DNA of 64,000 nucleotides from Paraburkholderia sp. BCC1884 (GTDB lineage: Bacteria > Pseudomonadota > Gammaproteobacteria > Burkholderiales > Burkholderiaceae): contig NZ_CAAJGL010000068.1 of the NCBI RefSeq assembly GCF_900996225.1, positions 806,001 to 870,000 on the forward strand. Direction: 5' to 3'. Each line of letters opens with the position of its first letter. Within the stretch, counting starts at the first letter, position 1. Below are positions 11,329 through 20,687 of this stretch, one piece after another. Below the pieces are notes generated by a model. It was not told the DNA's origin, made no database searches, and saw only the letters and a program-made list of their open reading frames with translations. Both the position numbers and the translations under genes were made by a program.

Positions 11329-12243
11329 TCAGCGGTCCTTCGGATCGAATGCGTCGCGCAAGCCGTCGCCGACGAAATTCACGGCATACAGCGTCACGCA
11401 CAGCATCACAGCGGGGCAAAGCAGCAGCCAGGCCATCGAATCGAGCTTCTGCGCGCCGTCCTGAATCAGCACGCCCCAGCTCGTCATCGGTTCCTGCACG
11501 CCGAGGCCGAGAAACGACAGTACCGATTCCGTCAGCACGATATTGGGCACCGTCACGCTCGCATACACGACGACCACGCCGAACAGATTCGGCACGATAT
11601 GGCGCGCGATGATCGAGCGCGAACTTACGCCGATTGCACGGGCGGCGTCGATGAACTCGCGCGAACGCAGTGACAGCGTCTGACCGCGCACCACGCGCGC
11701 CATGTCGAGCCATGAGAACGCGCTGATGGTCAGCACGACCAGATAGAAGGCGCGGCCGAACATCGTCATCATCAGGATGGCGATCAACATGTAGGGGATC
11801 GCGTACATCATGTCGACGATGCGCATCATCACTGCGTCCACGCGGCCGCCCAGATAACCGGCGGTCGCGCCGTACGCGACGCCGATCAGTCCCGACACCA
11901 ACGTGCCCAGCAAGCCGACTTCGAGCGACACGCGGCCGCCCTGCAGCGTGCGCGCGAGCAGGTCGCGGCCGAGTTCATCGGTGCCGAACCAGTGCATGTT
12001 CACGAGCGTGGGTGCGAGACTGATCGCGCTCCAGTCGCTGTCGATAGGATTGTTCGGCAGAAACCACGGACCCGCCACGCAGGCGATCACAATCACGAGC
12101 AGCACGATGAGACTGGCAAAAGCCGCGCGATTGCGCACGAAGCGCGCGGCGGCCGTGGCGAGCGGGCCGCGCGAACGCGGCGCTGTCGCGATGGCCGCGA
12201 GCGGATCGAGCGCCGCGACAGTCGATTGAATAGAGCGGGGCAT
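11329..12243 (-). CDS. oppC: Oligopeptide ABC transporter permease OppC
   Basis: Inner-membrane permease, 304 residues, with an N-terminal OppC_N segment (RFVRNRAAFASLIVLLVIV) and five further TM helices. The conserved OppC loop HWFGTDELGRDLLART and the EAA-type loop AARAIGVSSRSIIARHIVPN that contacts the ATPases are both present. Three bases separate it from oppB. Pairs with OppB to form the translocation pore. Confidence 0.95.
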   Translation of the reverse strand: MPRSIQSTVAALDPLAAIATAPRSRGPLATAAARFVRNRAAFASLIVLLVIVIACVAGPWFLPNNPIDSDWSAISLAPTLVNMHWFGTDELGRDLLARTLQGGRVSLEVGLLGTLVSGLIGVAYGATAGYLGGRVDAVMMRIVDMMYAIPYMLIAILMMTMFGRAFYLVVLTISAFSWLDMARVVRGQTLSLRSREFIDAARAIGVSSRSIIARHIVPNLFGVVVVYASVTVPNIVLTESVLSFLGLGVQEPMTSWGVLIQDGAQKLDSMAWLLLCPAVMLCVTLYAVNFVGDGLRDAFDPKDR

Positions 12244-12246
12244 GGA

Positions 12247-13185
12247 TCAGTACCGGATGCGCGGATCGAGCCAGGCGTACGCCAGATCGACCAGCAGATT
12301 GAACAGTACGGCGACGGCGGTCGTCAGCACGACGAGGCCGAGCACGAGCGTGTAGTCGCGATTGATGGCGCCGTTGACGACCAGCTGGCCGAGACCCGGC
12401 AGCGCGAACACCGATTCGGTGACGATCGCCGCGGTGATCGACGAAATACAGATCGAGCCGAGCAGCGAGACGACCGGCATCAGCGCCGGCTTCATCGCGT
12501 GACGCAGCACGATCGTGCGGCCCGGCAAGCCCTTGGCGCGCGCGGTGCGGATGAAGTTGCCCGACAGCACTTCGATCATGCTGCCGCGCATCACACGCGC
12601 AATGCCGGCCACGTTGATGATCACGAGCAGCACGATCGGCAGCACGCGATAGCGCCACTCGCCGTCGCCCCAACCGCCGGCGGGCAGCCAGCCGCGTCCT
12701 TCTGACGTTTTCAGCAGGATCGCGAAGACCCACACCAGCACGGGTCCCAGCACGAACGGCGGGACCACGTTGCCGATATTGCCGAGCACCATCACGAAGT
12801 GATCGATGAAGCGGTCACGCCGCACCGCGGCCAACGTGCCGAGCGTGACGCCGATCACGAGCGCGATCGGCACCGACACGCCGCCCACGCCGAGGCTCAC
12901 CGGCAGCGCTTTCCAGACCAGATCGTTGACGCTCCAGTCGGCATAGCGGAACGACGGCCCGAGGTCGCCGTGCAGCAGCGAGCCGAGGTAATGCAGGTAC
13001 TGCAGCCACAACGGCTCGTCGAGATGATATTTGGCGTTGAGGTTCGCGAGCACGGCCGCCGACAGGTGTTTCTCCGTGTCGAACGGACCGCCCGGGGTGA
13101 GATGCAGCAGCAGATAGCACGCGGTGATCACGGCGAGAATCGTCGGGATCGCCCAGAGCGTGCGGCGCAGCGTATAAGCCAGCAT
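12247..13185 (-). CDS. oppB: Oligopeptide ABC transporter permease OppB
   Basis: Inner-membrane permease of 312 residues that begins MLAYTLRRTLWAIPTILAV, the standard OppB/DppB N-terminal TM helix. It carries the DPxP-like early loop in variant form and the EAA-type loop RTARAKGLPGRTIVLRHAMK. The gene lies between oppA (16 bases upstream) and oppC. Operon order A-B-C-D-F matches the enterobacterial opp operon. Confidence 0.95.
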   Translation of the reverse strand: MLAYTLRRTLWAIPTILAVITACYLLLHLTPGGPFDTEKHLSAAVLANLNAKYHLDEPLWLQYLHYLGSLLHGDLGPSFRYADWSVNDLVWKALPVSLGVGGVSVPIALVIGVTLGTLAAVRRDRFIDHFVMVLGNIGNVVPPFVLGPVLVWVFAILLKTSEGRGWLPAGGWGDGEWRYRVLPIVLLVIINVAGIARVMRGSMIEVLSGNFIRTARAKGLPGRTIVLRHAMKPALMPVVSLLGSICISSITAAIVTESVFALPGLGQLVVNGAINRDYTLVLGLVVLTTAVAVLFNLLVDLAYAWLDPRIRY

Positions 13186-13201
13186 GACGGTGCTCCTGCG
13201 C

Positions 13202-14818
13202 TTAGTGCTTCATCAGATACATGTCCTGGGTGGCGCGCTGGTCGACGTAATTGGTCAGCGTATAGCCCCCGACGTACGACTTGACGAGCCGGTCCGCCGA
13301 ATACTGGAAGAGCGGTATCAGCGGGTAGTCGTTCATGGCCAGATCGTGCGCCTGGGTGAGCAGGGCGGTGCGTTTGGCGTCGTCGAGTTGCTGGTTGGCC
13401 TGATCGACCAGTTTGTCGACTTGCGGATTGCAGTAGCGCTGGTCGTTTTGCAAGCTGTTGCAGCGGATCAGGTCGAAATACGACATGGCGTCGTTGTAGT
13501 CGACGAACCAGCCGTCACGCGAGGCCTGCACCTTGCCGTCGTGACGCTGCTTGAGCAGCACCTTGTATTCGACGTTTTCGAGCTTGGCAGTCACGCCGAG
13601 CTTGGTGCGCCATTCCGACGTCGCGAATAGCGCGACCTTCTTGTGCAGGTCGTTGGTGTTGTAGGTGAGCGTGAAGGTGAGCGGTTTCGCGTCCGAATAG
13701 CCGGCTTCCTTCAGCAGATTGCGCGCGTAGTCGACGCGTTTGGCCATCGGCCAGCTTGCCCAGTCCGGCGTGAATACGGCCGCGCCTTGCGTGCCCTTGG
13801 CGATCAGACCGTACATCGGCAATTCGCCGTCGGCGGTCAGACGCCTGGTCAGCAGATCGCGGTCGAGCACCATCGAGAGCGCCTGGCGCACGCGCTTGTC
13901 CTTGAAGGCGGGGTCGTCGTTGTTCAGGCTGTAGTAGTAAGAGGCGATCTGCAGGCCGGTTTTCAACTCCGAGCCGAACTGCTTGCTCATCTGCGCGTAG
14001 ATGCCCGAGGGAATCTGATAGGTGTAGTCGAACTGGCCGGCCTGATACATCCGCAGCGCCGTTTCGTCGTTTTCGATCGGCAGATAGGTCACTTTCGTGA
14101 TGACGACCTTGCTCGCGTTCCAGTACGTCTTGCTCTTGACGGCTACCAGGCGATTGTTCGGCTGCCAGTCGCTCAGCGTGTACGGGCCATTGCCGACCAG
14201 GTTGCCCGGGCGGGTCCAGTCGGCGCCGAATTTCGCCACCGTGTCGCGATTGACCGGCGCCATGCTCGGCATGGCGACCAGTTGCGGGAAGAAGGTGGCG
14301 GGGACGTCGGTGGTGACTTCGAGCGTGTACGGATCGACAGCGCGCGCGGCGAGGCTCGTCAACGGTGCTTTGCCGGCGAGAATCGCCTTGGCGTTCTTCA
14401 CGAATTCCACCAGTACGGTGTACTTCGAACCGGTTTTCGGATCGAGCACGCGTTCCCAGGCGTAGATGAAGTCGGCTGCCGTGACCGGCTGACCATTGCT
14501 CCAGCGCGCATCGTGGCGCAGCTTGAAGACCCACGTGTCGGGTCCGGTCCGGGTCCACGATTCGGCGACGCCGGGCACCACCGCACCGGCCGCGTCGATA
14601 CGCGTGAGGCCTTCGAACATGTCGAGCGCGATCGTATTGCCGGTCCACGATTCGATGTGGGCGGGATCGAGCGACTCGGTTTCGCTCGGCACCTGACGGG
14701 TCATTTCCTGGCTGGCGGCGAGCGTGACGCCGGCGGGCACGTTAACGGCAAAAGCGCTGGGGGCAAATGCGAGGACGAGCGCGGACAGCGCCGTTGCGTA
14801 GACGAACGGGTTTTTCAT
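13202..14818 (-). CDS. oppA: Periplasmic oligopeptide-binding protein OppA
   Basis: Solute-binding protein (SBP_bac_5) that captures peptides in the periplasm. I place the start at ATG 14818, giving 538 residues and a clean signal peptide (MKNPFVYATALSALVLAFAP, cleavage after SAFA). The open frame extends 15 codons further to a TTG without support. After the signal, VPAGVTLAASQ and ESLDPAHIESW match the E. coli OppA start almost segment by segment, as do TYLPIENDE-type and LTYNTSDLHKK-like stretches (here TYNTNDLHKK). It heads the opp operon and lies 170 bases after a regulator gene on the same strand. Confidence 0.94.
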   Translation of the reverse strand: MKNPFVYATALSALVLAFAPSAFAVNVPAGVTLAASQEMTRQVPSETESLDPAHIESWTGNTIALDMFEGLTRIDAAGAVVPGVAESWTRTGPDTWVFKLRHDARWSNGQPVTAADFIYAWERVLDPKTGSKYTVLVEFVKNAKAILAGKAPLTSLAARAVDPYTLEVTTDVPATFFPQLVAMPSMAPVNRDTVAKFGADWTRPGNLVGNGPYTLSDWQPNNRLVAVKSKTYWNASKVVITKVTYLPIENDETALRMYQAGQFDYTYQIPSGIYAQMSKQFGSELKTGLQIASYYYSLNNDDPAFKDKRVRQALSMVLDRDLLTRRLTADGELPMYGLIAKGTQGAAVFTPDWASWPMAKRVDYARNLLKEAGYSDAKPLTFTLTYNTNDLHKKVALFATSEWRTKLGVTAKLENVEYKVLLKQRHDGKVQASRDGWFVDYNDAMSYFDLIRCNSLQNDQRYCNPQVDKLVDQANQQLDDAKRTALLTQAHDLAMNDYPLIPLFQYSADRLVKSYVGGYTLTNYVDQRATQDMYLMKH

Positions 14819-14987
14819 CGGTTGAAATCGCAGGAAAGGTCGAGAGGAGAACGCGTGGCGCAAAGCGCCGGTTAGCTGCGTTGCCCGGGCCAGGGCGGCC
14901 CTTGTTGCTTGTCCGACATGCAGGAATCCTTACATTGCGTAATGCAAGCAATTCCTGGCCGGGTCGACCGGAAGAAGTGCCTGCTCT

Positions 14988-15560
14988 TTAAAACAGTCTC
15001 GGCGTGCCCACCCAGACAACCACCGACTCGACGCGCGCGGTGTTCACCCAGCTGTGCGGCACCGTCGATTCGTAATGCGCACTGTCTCCCGCGTGCAGCA
15101 CGAACGTCTTGCCTTCCAGCGTCAACGACACTTCGCCGTCGATCACATACACGAATTCTTCGCCGGCATGCGTGGTTACTTCGGAGCGCTTCTGCCCGGG
15201 CGGCATCCTCACGAGGATCGCTTCGAGCTGACGGCCGCCCGTCAGATTGGTCAATCGCGCAAACAGATTGGCCGAGTCTGCAAAACCAAAAAATCTCAAC
15301 TGATCGCCACGACTCACGCAGCGCTCTTCGCTAGGTGTGTCGACGAAATACTGCACCGTCACCCCGAGCGCGCCGGCAATCCCGGCCAGCGACGTGATGG
15401 ACGGCGATGCCAAACCGCGCTCGACCTGCGACAGAAATGGCTTGGAAATACCCGCGGCGGTTGCTGTGTCATCCAACGTGCGCTTGAGGCGCTGCCGCAA
15501 CGCGCGGATCTTGCTGCCAATTTCAAGTGCCGGATTGCTTTTTTGAATTGTCGTGACCAT
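14988..15560 (-). CDS. XRE-family regulator with C-terminal cupin domain
   Basis: 190-residue transcription factor. The N-terminal HTH (residues ~15-70, RALRQRLKRTLDDTATAAGI then KPFLSQVERG) is joined to a cupin_2 domain (about 115-185, with HAGEEFVYVIDGEVSLTLEG). This PuuR/SutR-like layout usually senses a small metabolite through the cupin. It sits immediately upstream of oppA in the same direction, so control of peptide uptake is the simplest inference. Bases before ATG 15560 read TTCCTCCTGCT on its own strand, so no Shine-Dalgarno is present and translation may be weak or leaderless-like. Confidence 0.88.
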   Translation of the reverse strand: MVTTIQKSNPALEIGSKIRALRQRLKRTLDDTATAAGISKPFLSQVERGLASPSITSLAGIAGALGVTVQYFVDTPSEERCVSRGDQLRFFGFADSANLFARLTNLTGGRQLEAILVRMPPGQKRSEVTTHAGEEFVYVIDGEVSLTLEGKTFVLHAGDSAHYESTVPHSWVNTARVESVVVWVGTPRLF

Positions 15561-16364
15561 AGCAGGAGGAAATTAGCCCGTCAAAAATTGTTTGATATAA
15601 GTAAATATGGTTTGATTCGTCTTCAAGCCGTAGCTGCGGGCCGTTCAGCCTCGGCGATGCAAAGGGACCGGATTTCGAGACAAGTCTCTATGTTGCCAGA
15701 ATCGAAATGATCTCCGGCCGAATTGACTGGATCATTCCGAGAAACCGCAGCTAAATGCGGTAAAAATTACTCTTTTTATGCCGGGTGGCGTTAATTTTGG
15801 TGAACGGGTCACCAGCATACGCAAAGCGGTGACATGAAACTTCTAATTTTGGGCCTAGGCGATGCCCAAGCCAGGCCGTCTGTCTCAGATCGACGGAAGA
15901 TTGACGTGAGATCAGTGAATTCCCTTAGTGACGCGACATGCATCTGTTTGGACAATCTGCCCCGCTTGCGGACCGGCCCACGTGTACCCATCACACGCTC
16001 GTCCGGCCGCTATTTATCATTCCGCCCGCAGCGATCCTGCGCGGTGGAGCATTGTTCGGCGCGTTCCACCCGAGTCGCGGCCGGCGAAAGGACATCACTA
16101 TCACTGCCGATTTTTCCCCTTGCGAGCCCCCGGCCTCGCGCCGCGCAGTGCGACCACGGGCCGCCGTCCGCTGGAGCACGCGGCGATCCCATCCCCGATC
16201 TTTCGCTGGTCCCGGCGCATGAACCTGTCCGCTAGCGCACTGGCTATGGCGCAAACGCTCATGCCCGGAAGCGCCTGCATTGCCGTGCGTTTTGCCAGTT
16301 TCCGTATTTCGCGGCGCGCGCCCCGTTCGCGCGCCGCCGCAACCGTTTGAACAAGAGGTACACG
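15561..16364. other. Gene-free stretch between divergent XRE-cupin and POT genes
   Basis: About 800 bases separate the divergent regulator and peptide permease genes. The left 250 bases are AT-richer (for example around 15580-15615 and 15760-15800) and should hold promoters for both directions. Short open frames exist (one begins at 15834) but their arginine- and serine-rich translations have no signal, no ribosome site and no consistent codon bias. I see no tRNA, terminator or clear operator. Confidence 0.6.
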
Positions 16365-17906
16365 ATGAATTCATCCAATCCGCAGGACGCGCGCGTCTCG
16401 CAGACCCGTTCGTTTTCGACGGTTTTCCTGATCGAAATGTGGGAGCGTTTCGGCTACTACGGCATGGCCGCACTGCTGGTGCTGTTCATGATCGACAAGC
16501 TGCAATTCACCGACAGCCACGCCACGCTCACATGGGGCGCATTTACCGCACTGGTGTACGCGGCGCCTTCGATCGGCGGCTGGATCGGCGACAAGATTCT
16601 CGGCGCGCGCCGCACGATGATCTTTGGCGCGGGCGTGCTGTCAGCCGGTTATTTCATGCTGGCGCTGCCCAATGAGCAACTCGCCTATATGTACGCGTCG
16701 CTCGGCGTGATCGTGGTGGGCAACGGCCTCTTCAAGGCAAACGCGGCGAACCTCGTGCGCCGCATTTATGAAGGCGACGACGCTCGCATCGACAGCGCTT
16801 TCACGATCTATTACATGGCGGTCAATATCGGCTCGACGGTGTCGATGCTGGCGACGCCGTGGATCAAGGATCATTGGGGCTGGCATACCGCGTTCGCCGT
16901 CTGCTGCGCGGGCATGCTGTTGTCGATGCTGAACTACTTCATCATGTTCCGCACGCTCGCGCATATCGGTTCCGCGCCGGACGCCGAACCGCTGCGCTGG
17001 AAGCGCGTTGGCGCGATCGCGCTGGGTGGCATAGTGCTCGGCACGGTGACGATGTTCGTGCTGCAGCACAAGGCGATCGCGGTGGCCTGCGTGTACACGG
17101 CGGGCGTCGCGATTCTGGCGATCTTCGGCTACATGCTCGTCAAGTGCGAGCGCTCGGAGCGCTCGGGCCTGGTCGCTGCGTTGATCCTGACGGCGCAAGT
17201 GATCCTGTTCTTCGTGTTTTATGTGCAGATGTCGACTTCGCTTACGCTGTTCGCGCTGCGCAATGTCGACCCGCGATTCATTCTGTTCGGCCAGACGTGG
17301 TTCACGTGGAGCGCCGCGCAGTTTCAGGCACTCAATCCGATCTGGATCATGCTGATGAGCCCGCTGCTCGCGCTGCTTTACACGAAGCTCGCGAAGAGCG
17401 GCAAGGACGTGCCGGTCGCGGTCAAGTACGCCTTCGGCTTCGCGGTGGTGGCGGCCGGCTTCTTCGTGTACGCCGCGAGCGGCAATTACGCGGTGAATGG
17501 GCGCGTGTCGTCGTGGTTCATGGTGGGCGGCTACGGCCTGTATTCGCTTGGCGAATTGCTGGTCAGCGGGCTGGGTCTCGCGATGATCGCGCGCTACGTG
17601 CCGGCGCGTATGAGCGGCTTCATGATGGGCGCTTACTTCGTGGCGACCGGCGTATCGCAGTATCTGGGCAGCGTGGTCGCGAACTTCGCGCAGATGCCGG
17701 CGGGCAATCTGGATCCGCTCGAATCGCTGCCGCTTTACACCCGGCTGTTCACCGGCCTCGGCTGGCTCGCCGCGGCCGGCGCGCTGGTGGCGGTGCTGCT
17801 ATTGCCGCTGATGCGCAAGCTGTCGCGCGAGCATCAGCGCTGCAGCGACGAAGCGCGTGAAAACGCACGCGAAAGCGCCGCACTCAACCGGGGCGTGACC
17901 GAATAA
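16365..17906 (+). CDS. POT-family proton-coupled di/tripeptide transporter
   Basis: Inner-membrane peptide:proton symporter of 513 residues and about 14 TM helices. The POT signature ExxER is present in EMWERFGYYGMAALL at about residues 25-39, and the second PTR2 motif region (SIGGWIGDKILGARR) follows. ATG 16365 is preceded by AAGAGGT; an in-frame ATG six codons earlier lacks spacing support. A DtpA/DtpB-like function is expected. Together with the opp operon on its left it makes this region a peptide-uptake locus covering short and longer peptides. Confidence 0.93.
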   Translation: MNSSNPQDARVSQTRSFSTVFLIEMWERFGYYGMAALLVLFMIDKLQFTDSHATLTWGAFTALVYAAPSIGGWIGDKILGARRTMIFGAGVLSAGYFMLALPNEQLAYMYASLGVIVVGNGLFKANAANLVRRIYEGDDARIDSAFTIYYMAVNIGSTVSMLATPWIKDHWGWHTAFAVCCAGMLLSMLNYFIMFRTLAHIGSAPDAEPLRWKRVGAIALGGIVLGTVTMFVLQHKAIAVACVYTAGVAILAIFGYMLVKCERSERSGLVAALILTAQVILFFVFYVQMSTSLTLFALRNVDPRFILFGQTWFTWSAAQFQALNPIWIMLMSPLLALLYTKLAKSGKDVPVAVKYAFGFAVVAAGFFVYAASGNYAVNGRVSSWFMVGGYGLYSLGELLVSGLGLAMIARYVPARMSGFMMGAYFVATGVSQYLGSVVANFAQMPAGNLDPLESLPLYTRLFTGLGWLAAAGALVAVLLLPLMRKLSREHQRCSDEARENARESAALNRGVTE

Positions 17907-17929
17907 TCCGTCGGTCTGTTGCAAGCTCG

Positions 17930-17956
17930 AAAAGCGGCGCGAAGGCGCCGCTTTTT
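17930..17956 (+). terminator. Rho-independent terminator after the POT gene
   Basis: A 7-bp GCGGCGC/GCGCCGC stem with a GAAG tetraloop is followed by TTTTT and preceded by AAAA, 24 bases after the POT stop codon. The flanking A and T runs make it potentially bidirectional. Confidence 0.88.
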
Positions 17957-18116
17957 ACGTTTACGCCGGCATTCTCAAAGCCGCACACGGCACACGGTCC
18001 AGGCGCTTGCGTCGCCGGCGTGGCGTGGCGCTGTTCGCGGCGATGAAGGTAAGCTTACGGTCGTCGCTGCTCTTTCAAAATAACGCTATCCCCGGATAGT
18101 CGAGGTAACCACTCGT

Positions 18117-19595
18117 ATGGACATCCATATCGCGGTCGAGGGGCATCACGATCTGGCCGGACAGATCTATCGCCAGTTGCGTGCGGGCATCCTCGAAGGC
18201 CGTCTCGCGGGCGGCACGCGTTTGCCGTCCACGCGCGATCTCGCCACGCAACTGGGCGTATCGCGCAAGACTACGCTGGACGTGTTCGAGCGTCTGCTTT
18301 CAGAGGGTTATCTGAGCGCTCGCGCCGGTTCGGGGACCTTCGTCGCCGACGGCCTGGAGCGGCTACCGGTGGAGCAGTCCGCGCATGCGCGCTCGGTCGA
18401 GTCGTCACGCGAGCGCGTCAAGGCGAAGCCCAAAGCCGCCGCGCGCGCTCTGCCGCTGTGGGAGGAGATGCCTGAGAGCCTGCCCTTGCCGCGACCGTCA
18501 GTGCCGTCGCCGGAGGACTTCATCGGCGGCGCGACCGACAAGTCGCTGTTTCCCTTCGACGTCTGGCGACGCTGTGTGAACCACGCGCTGCGTTCCCAGG
18601 CACGCGGAACCGGCACGTATCGCGACGCCGCCGGCGAGCAGGAGTTGCGTCTCGCGATCTCGCGCTACCTCGCTTTTAACCGCGCCGTGTCGAGCAACTG
18701 GGAAGACGTGATCGTCACGCAAGGTGCGCAGCATGCGCTCGATCTGCTCGCGCGCATTACGCTGCGCCCAGGTGAAATCGCCGCGATCGAAGACCCCGGC
18801 TATCCGCCGGCGCATGCGTGCTTTACGGCGACCGGCGCGACAGTGGTGCCCGTGCCGGTCGACGAAGAAGGCCTGATCGTGAGCCAGTTGCCGGACAAGG
18901 CGCGGCTTGTCTACGTCACGCCTTCACACCAGTTTCCGCTCGGTATGCCGATGAGTCTGGAGCGCCGCGTCGAACTGCTCGAATGGGCGCAGAAACGCGG
19001 CGCAGTGATCATCGAGGACGACTACGACTGCGAGTACCGCTTCGAAGGGCGTCCCATGGAGCCGCTAAAAAGCCTGGATCGCGCCGGGCTCGTTGCCTAT
19101 GTCGGCACGTTTTCGAAAACGATTTTTCCGGAATTGCGAGTGGGTTACGTGGTGCCGCCAGCCTCGCTGTTCGGACCGCTTTTCAAGGCGCGGCAGATTG
19201 CCGACTGGCACGGCTGCACGCTCACGCAAACCGCGCTCGCTTCCTTCATGCTCAACGGCGATTTCGCCAAACATCTGCGGCGCATGCACAAGATCTACGC
19301 GACGCGTCGCGCGATGCTGCTGCAGCATCTGCAAGGCGACCTCGCGCCCTGGTTGGATCCTGTCGTGCCGGTGGCGGGCATCCATATGACAGCGCGTCTG
19401 AAGGTGCCGTTGACGGAGCAGGCGGTGGTAAGCGCGGCGCATGAAGCCGCAATCGGACTCTATGGGATCGCGCCGTTCTATCAGCGCGTGAAGCCGCAAC
19501 CCGGTCTGATGTTCGGCTACGGCAGCATCGCGGTCGAGCATATCGACCGTGCGATGACGAAGCTCGCCGACATTTTGCCGCGTCTCGTACGCTGA
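18117..19595 (+). CDS. MocR/PdxR-type GntR regulator with aminotransferase domain
   Basis: 492-residue fusion. The N-terminal GntR winged helix (residues ~12-75, with RLPSTRDLATQLGVSR) is joined to a fold-type I aminotransferase domain. The PLP-binding Lys334 lies in GTFSKTIFPELRVGY, and the aspartate motif is IIEDDYDCEYRFEG. MocR proteins use bound PLP or its adducts as a signal rather than catalysing transamination; known members control vitamin B6, GABA or taurine genes. No such target gene is adjacent, so the regulon is unknown. Start ATG 18117 gives the usual short leader before the helix-turn-helix. Confidence 0.9.
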   Translation: MDIHIAVEGHHDLAGQIYRQLRAGILEGRLAGGTRLPSTRDLATQLGVSRKTTLDVFERLLSEGYLSARAGSGTFVADGLERLPVEQSAHARSVESSRERVKAKPKAAARALPLWEEMPESLPLPRPSVPSPEDFIGGATDKSLFPFDVWRRCVNHALRSQARGTGTYRDAAGEQELRLAISRYLAFNRAVSSNWEDVIVTQGAQHALDLLARITLRPGEIAAIEDPGYPPAHACFTATGATVVPVPVDEEGLIVSQLPDKARLVYVTPSHQFPLGMPMSLERRVELLEWAQKRGAVIIEDDYDCEYRFEGRPMEPLKSLDRAGLVAYVGTFSKTIFPELRVGYVVPPASLFGPLFKARQIADWHGCTLTQTALASFMLNGDFAKHLRRMHKIYATRRAMLLQHLQGDLAPWLDPVVPVAGIHMTARLKVPLTEQAVVSAAHEAAIGLYGIAPFYQRVKPQPGLMFGYGSIAVEHIDRAMTKLADILPRLVR

Positions 19596-19873
19596 TCGAC
19601 GCGCCCGTCAGGTGAAGAAAGTGCCTTGAATCATGCGGCGAAATGACTTGTAACCTGCGTTACGTGTTCGTCTTGCGGACCCCTTCGACACACGTTTACC
19701 CTTTAAAACAAGCATCAAAATGTGTTGCGCAGTCTGCGGCGCGCAACAAACCCTGGCTGTTATACACAAAAGATTCGCGCAAATCGCATTGGCGCTTGTA
19801 GAATCCGGCGTTGAAGCGTGTACATACCGTGTGCGCTTCGTGCAATTCACTGACCACAACAGGTAGGAGAAAC

Positions 19874-20326
19874 ATGCCGACTTCCGCAAAAAAGGTGGCC
19901 AAGAAGGCTGCTGCCCCGGTACCGACCAAGAAGGTTGCTGCAAAGAAAGTTCCTGCGAAGAAGGCCGTCGCAGCTAAGAAGGTCGCCGTGAAGGCTTCCA
20001 GCGCTCCGTCGCCGATCAAGGACACCTTCACGAAGGCCTCGCTGGCTGCACACGTCGCTGAACGCGCTGCTGTGGAACCGAAGACTGCCAAGGCTGTTCT
20101 GGCCGCGCTCGAAGACACGATCCTCGGCGCCGTGCACAAGAAGGGCGCTGGTGAATTCACGCTGTCGGGTCTTCTGAAGATCGTCGTGCAAGCTGTGCCG
20201 GCGAAGAAGAAGCGCTTCGGCAAAGACCCGTTCTCGGGCGAAGAGCGTTGGTTCCCGGCCAAGCCGGCTAGCGTGCGTATCAAGGCACGTCCGCTGAAGA
20301 AGCTGAAAGACGCTGCTGCAGGCTGA
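19874..20326 (+). CDS. HU-family nucleoid protein with lysine/alanine-rich N-terminal tail
   Basis: 150-residue DNA-binding protein. Residues 1-45 are a histone-H1-like tail built of KKVAAKK and PAKKA units. Residues ~48-145 form an HU/IHF domain (FTKASLAAHVAERAAVEPKTA, then GEFTLSGLLKIVVQ and the arm region GKDPFSGEERWFPAKPASVRIKA). ATG 19874 follows GGTAGGAGA; an in-frame extension to 19811 would add an unlikely Cys-rich leader. Monocistronic, closed by a strong terminator. Such long-tailed HU proteins are known in Burkholderiaceae; the tail should add nonspecific DNA compaction. Confidence 0.92.
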   Translation: MPTSAKKVAKKAAAPVPTKKVAAKKVPAKKAVAAKKVAVKASSAPSPIKDTFTKASLAAHVAERAAVEPKTAKAVLAALEDTILGAVHKKGAGEFTLSGLLKIVVQAVPAKKKRFGKDPFSGEERWFPAKPASVRIKARPLKKLKDAAAG

Positions 20327-20402
20327 TCGATCGGGCTTCTTGCGTCGCCTCGGTATTTGACCGTTGTCGACGCCTGAGCGGATCTGCAACGCGCGTTATC
20401 TG

Positions 20403-20436
20403 AATCCCCGTGGGTGTGAATCCACGGGGATTTTTT
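20403..20436 (+). terminator. Strong Rho-independent terminator after the HU gene
   Basis: An 11-bp perfect stem (AATCCCCGTGG with CCACGGGGATT) and an 8-base loop run into six T. It lies 77 bases past the HU stop and isolates this abundant transcript from the Anbu cluster. Confidence 0.93.
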
Positions 20437-20687
20437 ATGCGCGTTCGCTGCGGCGCCCAATCTGGACCGAGACGCACCGCGCTGTTGCGGATGCACCGTA
20501 CTAGCGCATCATGGGCCGCCGCAGTACGATGGCACCGAAGCCATGCCGGCCGGGATGCGCTGTTAGCGTGCATGTCTTGCGATTCGCACGCAAAAAGCTC
20601 AATGGCATAGCGCTTGCTTGATCGATTGTCGAACACCGAATGCGCAGCGCATTCGCCTTCTATCCGACAACAAGAGCGGGGCGTGAC

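Noticed and set aside
15834..16235. 133-residue plus-strand frame upstream of the POT gene
   Set aside because: Arg/Pro/Ser-rich after a short plausible start, with no ribosome site or codon bias.
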